A stretch of 16,409 nt of DNA from an uncultured Acetatifactor sp. Its GTDB lineage: Bacteria; Bacillota; Clostridia; Lachnospirales; Lachnospiraceae. Within the stretch, counting starts at the first letter, position 1. Each line of letters opens with the position of its first letter. The notes below the pieces were generated by a model. The model ran no database searches. It was not told where the DNA came from and was given only the letters and a program-made list of their open reading frames with translations. Location of the stretch: contig CAJULV010000077.1 in NCBI GenBank assembly GCA_910587555.1, positions 1 to 16,409 on the forward strand, given 5' to 3'. A program made the position numbers and the translations under genes. Positions 13,759 through 16,409 of this stretch are shown here, in pieces.

Positions 13759-15517
13759 CCACAGTCCCTTCTCCGGGGCGGCTTACGCAGGACAAGCCGT
13801 AGGGGGCGCCATAGGCCAGGACCAGGCGTTCCTGAATGTTGCGGATTCCGTAACCGCCGGGTGTTTTCTGGTTTTCCGGCGGCGCTGTCCCGGAAAAGTG
13901 GGCAAGGAGGGTGTTTTCATCCATTCCGATGCCGTCGTCTGCCACGGTAAGGCGGATGCAGTCTGCGGAGCGGCAGGCCTTTACTTCCAGACATCCGCAT
14001 TTTGACGTTTTTTCAAAAATTCCGTGAAGGATGGCGTTCTCGATCAGAGGCTGTAAAACGATTTTCACAATCTGGCAGGAATCTATGGACGGATCGATAT
14101 CCCATTTTGCGGATATCCGGTTCTCAAAGCGCATATTCTGAATTTCCACATAGAGCCTGGCATGCTTTATTTCCTCGGACAGGGAAATCACCTCCCGGCC
14201 GTTGCTGAGGGACAGGCGGTAAAACTGTCCCAGGGCGTTGACCATACGGCTGATTTCCGGCACGTTGCGGCTGATGGCCGTGCAGTTGATGAGATCCAGG
14301 GAATTGTATAAAAAGTGAGGGTTGATCTGGGCCTGGAGGGCTTTCAGCTCCAGGTTCTTAATCTGACGGCCATGTTCCATCCGCTCTTCCATCAGGGCAT
14401 CCACCTGATCCATCATTTGGTTGAAGCCGCTCATAAGCTGGGCGATCTCATCGTCGCCCGATGGCTCCAGGCGTACTGCCACATTCCCTTTTTCCACCGC
14501 CTGCATGGTTCCCGTAAGCTGGGCAATGCGCTTCAGGGTGGATTGGCTGATCAGGTATGCAAGCAGATAGGCGGCAAGGGAAACGGAGAGGACGAAGACA
14601 AACATTTCAACGCTCATCTCCCGGCTTAAGCGGAATACGTCCCGATGAGGCAGGATACTGGCAATCAGCCATCCTGAAGGCCCGATTTTCTCACAGCGGG
14701 CGTAATACTCACGGCCTTCCGTCTGCAGTGTTTCCCAGGTGCCGGGGGTCAGGCTCTGTACCTGCCGGACCAGGGCGTCCGGATGTGACGGGGAGGAATC
14801 GGAAGCGGAGGAGTGCAGAATTCGTCCGTCCCGCAGCAGCAGGATCCATCCGTTGTCCGTGACTGAGGTTTCACACAGAAGCTGCGCTACACGTTCGGCA
14901 TCAATATCCGCCCGCAGAACCGCCAGGGGTTCCGTCACTTCGTTGGGGTTATAGATCACCTGTACGGAGGAAAAACAGGGCTGAGCCGGTTCCTGCCCGC
15001 ATTCCTCGAAATCCACGGGGGCGTACCACATTCGCCGGCCGTTCTTCGAGGCGCTTTGAAACCAGGAGTTGTGCGCAGCCTGGCTGATGCGGATGATATT
15101 GGTCGTGGTATTGGAATAAGAATAATCGTTGTTTACATAGAGCCGGATGGAATCAATATCCGCCAGCATGCAGAGATGCTCAAAGGTGGTGGCCAGCTGG
15201 GCCGAGTCCTCCAGCCGGTGGATATAGGTATAATCCCCCGGGTCATTGGAGGCCATGGTATAAACCAGGGGATCCGTGGACAGGATGTCTATAACCCCGT
15301 CCAGCCGCCCGAGAAGGCGCTCCAGCGACAGACAGGTGTCGTCGAAGGCGGCCCGGGCGGCGGAAAATGTCTGTTCCTGCACCATGTTCCTTACCCGCAG
15401 ATAGGCATAGAAAGAGAACATCCCCAGGGGAAGGACGATCAGCAGGAAATAAATGCACATCAGTTTGCTGCCAAGCCTGCCGCCGGCGGTGAACCATCGC
15501 AGGAATTTATTCTTCAT
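13724..15517 (-). CDS. YesM-type sensor histidine kinase
   Basis: Membrane sensor kinase of 597 residues. It has a first membrane segment (about 16-38), an extracellular sensing region of about 260 residues (probably a dCache fold), a second membrane segment (about 299-322, FVFVLSVSLAAYLLAYLI), and a HAMP linker ending in DDEIAQLMSGFNQMM. The His_kinase block LQAQINPHFLYNSLD carries the phosphorylated His401. The ATPase shows its N box (LQPLIENAILHGI, about 490), G1 (DDGIGMDE) and G2 (GGYGIRNIQERL). Such kinases usually sense sugars or oligosaccharides and signal to an adjacent YesN/AraC-type regulator. I chose the ATG at 15517 over 15523 because AGAGG then has a seven-base spacer. It overlaps the regulator remnant upstream by 11 bases. 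The kinase is intact while its partner is broken. Confidence 0.93.
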   Translation of the reverse strand: MKNKFLRWFTAGGRLGSKLMCIYFLLIVLPLGMFSFYAYLRVRNMVQEQTFSAARAAFDDTCLSLERLLGRLDGVIDILSTDPLVYTMASNDPGDYTYIHRLEDSAQLATTFEHLCMLADIDSIRLYVNNDYSYSNTTTNIIRISQAAHNSWFQSASKNGRRMWYAPVDFEECGQEPAQPCFSSVQVIYNPNEVTEPLAVLRADIDAERVAQLLCETSVTDNGWILLLRDGRILHSSASDSSPSHPDALVRQVQSLTPGTWETLQTEGREYYARCEKIGPSGWLIASILPHRDVFRLSREMSVEMFVFVLSVSLAAYLLAYLISQSTLKRIAQLTGTMQAVEKGNVAVRLEPSGDDEIAQLMSGFNQMMDQVDALMEERMEHGRQIKNLELKALQAQINPHFLYNSLDLINCTAISRNVPEISRMVNALGQFYRLSLSNGREVISLSEEIKHARLYVEIQNMRFENRISAKWDIDPSIDSCQIVKIVLQPLIENAILHGIFEKTSKCGCLEVKACRSADCIRLTVADDGIGMDENTLLAHFSGTAPPENQKTPGGYGIRNIQERLVLAYGAPYGLSCVSRPGEGTVVTVCIPAVPPP

Positions 15518-15847
15518 AGGCATGCCTCTTCTGGTATTCTCTGGGCGACAGCCCTACCTCCCGGGTGAACAGTTTGACAAAATACCTGCCGTCACCATAG
15601 CCCACGGCATTTGCCACTTCGTAAAGCCTGTAGCCGGTTGAGGCCAGAAGCTCCCTGGCATGGAGAAGGCGAATTTCCGTGAGCCTCTGGTTGACGGTCT
15701 TGCCGCAGCTCTTCTTGTAGGCGGCGCAGAGATAGGTATTCGTAAAGCCAAGGTCTCCGGCAATGCCCTGTACGGTGAGGGTACAATCCTGGTAATGGCT
15801 CTGGAGGTAATTCTCCACCCGGGAGGCAATATATAACTTCTCGGAAT
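15507..15847 (-). pseudogene. YesN-type AraC response regulator, C-terminal remnant cut by IS
   Basis: The surviving frame (about 113 codons) encodes the AraC-type double helix-turn-helix: NYLQSHYQDCTLTVQGIAG, LGFTNTYLCAAYKKSCGKTV, EVANAVGYGDGRYFVKLFTR and VGLSPREYQKR. YesN-type regulators are usually 250 or 500-plus residues with an N-terminal receiver. Here the frame meets a TGA at 15852-15854, just upstream of EKLYIASRVEN, where insertion-sequence DNA begins. The receiver and any middle domain are missing from the window. ATG 15818 could start a free 103-residue DNA-binding domain, but no good ribosome binding site is seen. Its 3' end overlaps the kinase start, as normal for this pair. A lone AraC domain without receiver control is unlikely to regulate normally. 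Confidence 0.82.
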
Positions 15848-16409
15848 CTCAATGAATGTGATTCTAACTGGAAATTGACAACTGAATATCGTGCAGGAAA
15901 AGAAATTTGAGAAAAATGGACATAAACATTGGACATAGCGGGTACTATGCCTTGAAAAATCTTATGGAATCGCTTAAGATATCATTATTAGGCGGTGAAT
16001 CCTAATAATGATTCTTGAAATGCCTCAGCAGATGGCATTTCCCAGGCATCAAGATGTTGTAGCATCATGATGCCGTAGAGGCGGCAGTACCACATCTTCG
16101 TCGAGCGGTGCCTGCCGTCTTCTAATTTATAGTCCTCTTTCTCGCGCTTGTTGGAGCGCTCCACAGAAGTTCTTCTATCATATTCCTTTTCCCATGCTTT
16201 AGAGTCCCTTGGCGGTATGTTAAATAACCTTGGATTGTCATCGGTAAAGATGTGTACGGTTCTTCCATATTTTGCCGGTGAACAGGGGTGTTCACAGAAG
16301 CAGCCACGTTTCCGGTTTGATTTCGGGCACCGGTATTTTGCGCGGTGTTTGGCGGCTTCATATCCATCTTTATGCATACGTAAGCCCAACTTACAGACAG
16401 GGACACCAT
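15848..16409 (-). mobile_element. Insertion sequence (partial) interrupting the response regulator
   Basis: The element runs from roughly 15848, where response-regulator similarity stops, to the right edge. It contains a transposase 3' end and about 140 bases of non-coding tail. The inner boundary is uncertain by about 10 bases. GAATC (15844-15848) and GATTC (15860-15864) form a short dyad near the junction. The terminal repeat and target duplication cannot be confirmed because the other end is outside. Confidence 0.65.
15988..16407 (-). CDS. Transposase, C-terminal part (5' end beyond right edge)
   Basis: DDE-type transposase fragment of about 139 residues. The frame enters at the right edge (GVPVCKLGLRMHKDGYE) and ends at a TAA at 15988-15990. 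Landmarks are a Cys-bearing strand (YRCPKSNRKRGCFC), TDDNPRLF.IPPRDSK.WE, and the C-terminal RTSVERSNKREKEDYKLE block holding the last catalytic Glu (VERSN), followed by HRSTKMWYCRLYGIMMLQHL. This resembles a transposase type common in Lachnospiraceae; I cannot name the IS family with certainty. It differs from the two transposase remnants on the left side of the window. The reading frame is undamaged in the visible part, so the element may be active or recent. Confidence 0.85.
   Translation of the reverse strand, partial: GVPVCKLGLRMHKDGYEAAKHRAKYRCPKSNRKRGCFCEHPCSPAKYGRTVHIFTDDNPRLFNIPPRDSKAWEKEYDRRTSVERSNKREKEDYKLEDGRHRSTKMWYCRLYGIMMLQHLDAWEMPSAEAFQESLLGFTA

Noticed and set aside
1..16409. 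CRISPR arrays, tRNA or rRNA genes, prophage modules
   Set aside because: No regularly spaced repeats, no cloverleaf-like segments and no phage structural genes were recognised by eye.

Overview
The window looks like a chromosomal segment of a gut-type Clostridia, most likely Lachnospiraceae. This is inferred from AGGAGG-type ribosome binding sites, the style of the lipoproteins, a YesM/YesN-type two-component pair and a Bacillus-type (short-chain dehydrogenase) fructuronate reductase. No rRNA, tRNA or CRISPR array was seen, so the taxonomic call is soft.

Left part (1-3780). A truncated IS5-type transposase fragment enters from the left edge. Two lipoprotein genes follow on the plus strand. 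Each is built from an internal duplication: a tandem DUF5104-like protein and a tandem XAC2610-like protein. A decayed transposase fragment on the minus strand comes next. Then there is an AT-rich stretch with three hairpins and no convincing gene.

Centre (3782-11355). This is a plus-strand hexuronate operon: a ruined beta-glucuronidase start fused to the C-terminal part of an FAD-dependent oxidoreductase, then uxaC, an RraA-family gene, an SDR-type fructuronate reductase (uxuB-like), uxuA, and a clan GH-A (GH39-like) glycoside hydrolase. UxaC, the SDR enzyme and UxuA form the complete route D-glucuronate -> D-fructuronate -> D-mannonate -> 2-keto-3-deoxygluconate (KDG). The KDG kinase, the KDPG aldolase and any uronide transporter are not in the window. 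The first gene appears to come from a deletion that joined two operon genes in frame, so the operon kept its translational continuity into uxaC while losing two enzyme activities.

Right part (11637-16409, all minus strand). There is a MerR-family regulator with a GyrI-like effector domain and two extra C-terminal repeat domains. A repeat-rich intergenic region follows, with a MerR-type promoter candidate pointing the other way. Next is a complete YesM-type sensor histidine kinase. The C-terminal DNA-binding end of its AraC-type response regulator follows, cut off by an insertion sequence whose transposase runs off the right edge.

The overall picture is a sugar-acid catabolic locus under active erosion: an operon-internal deletion fusion, insertion-sequence remnants, an interrupted response regulator, and a MerR regulator whose target may be gone. 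The most notable items are the glucuronidase/oxidoreductase chimera, the MerR protein with duplicated C-terminal domains, and the disrupted two-component system.
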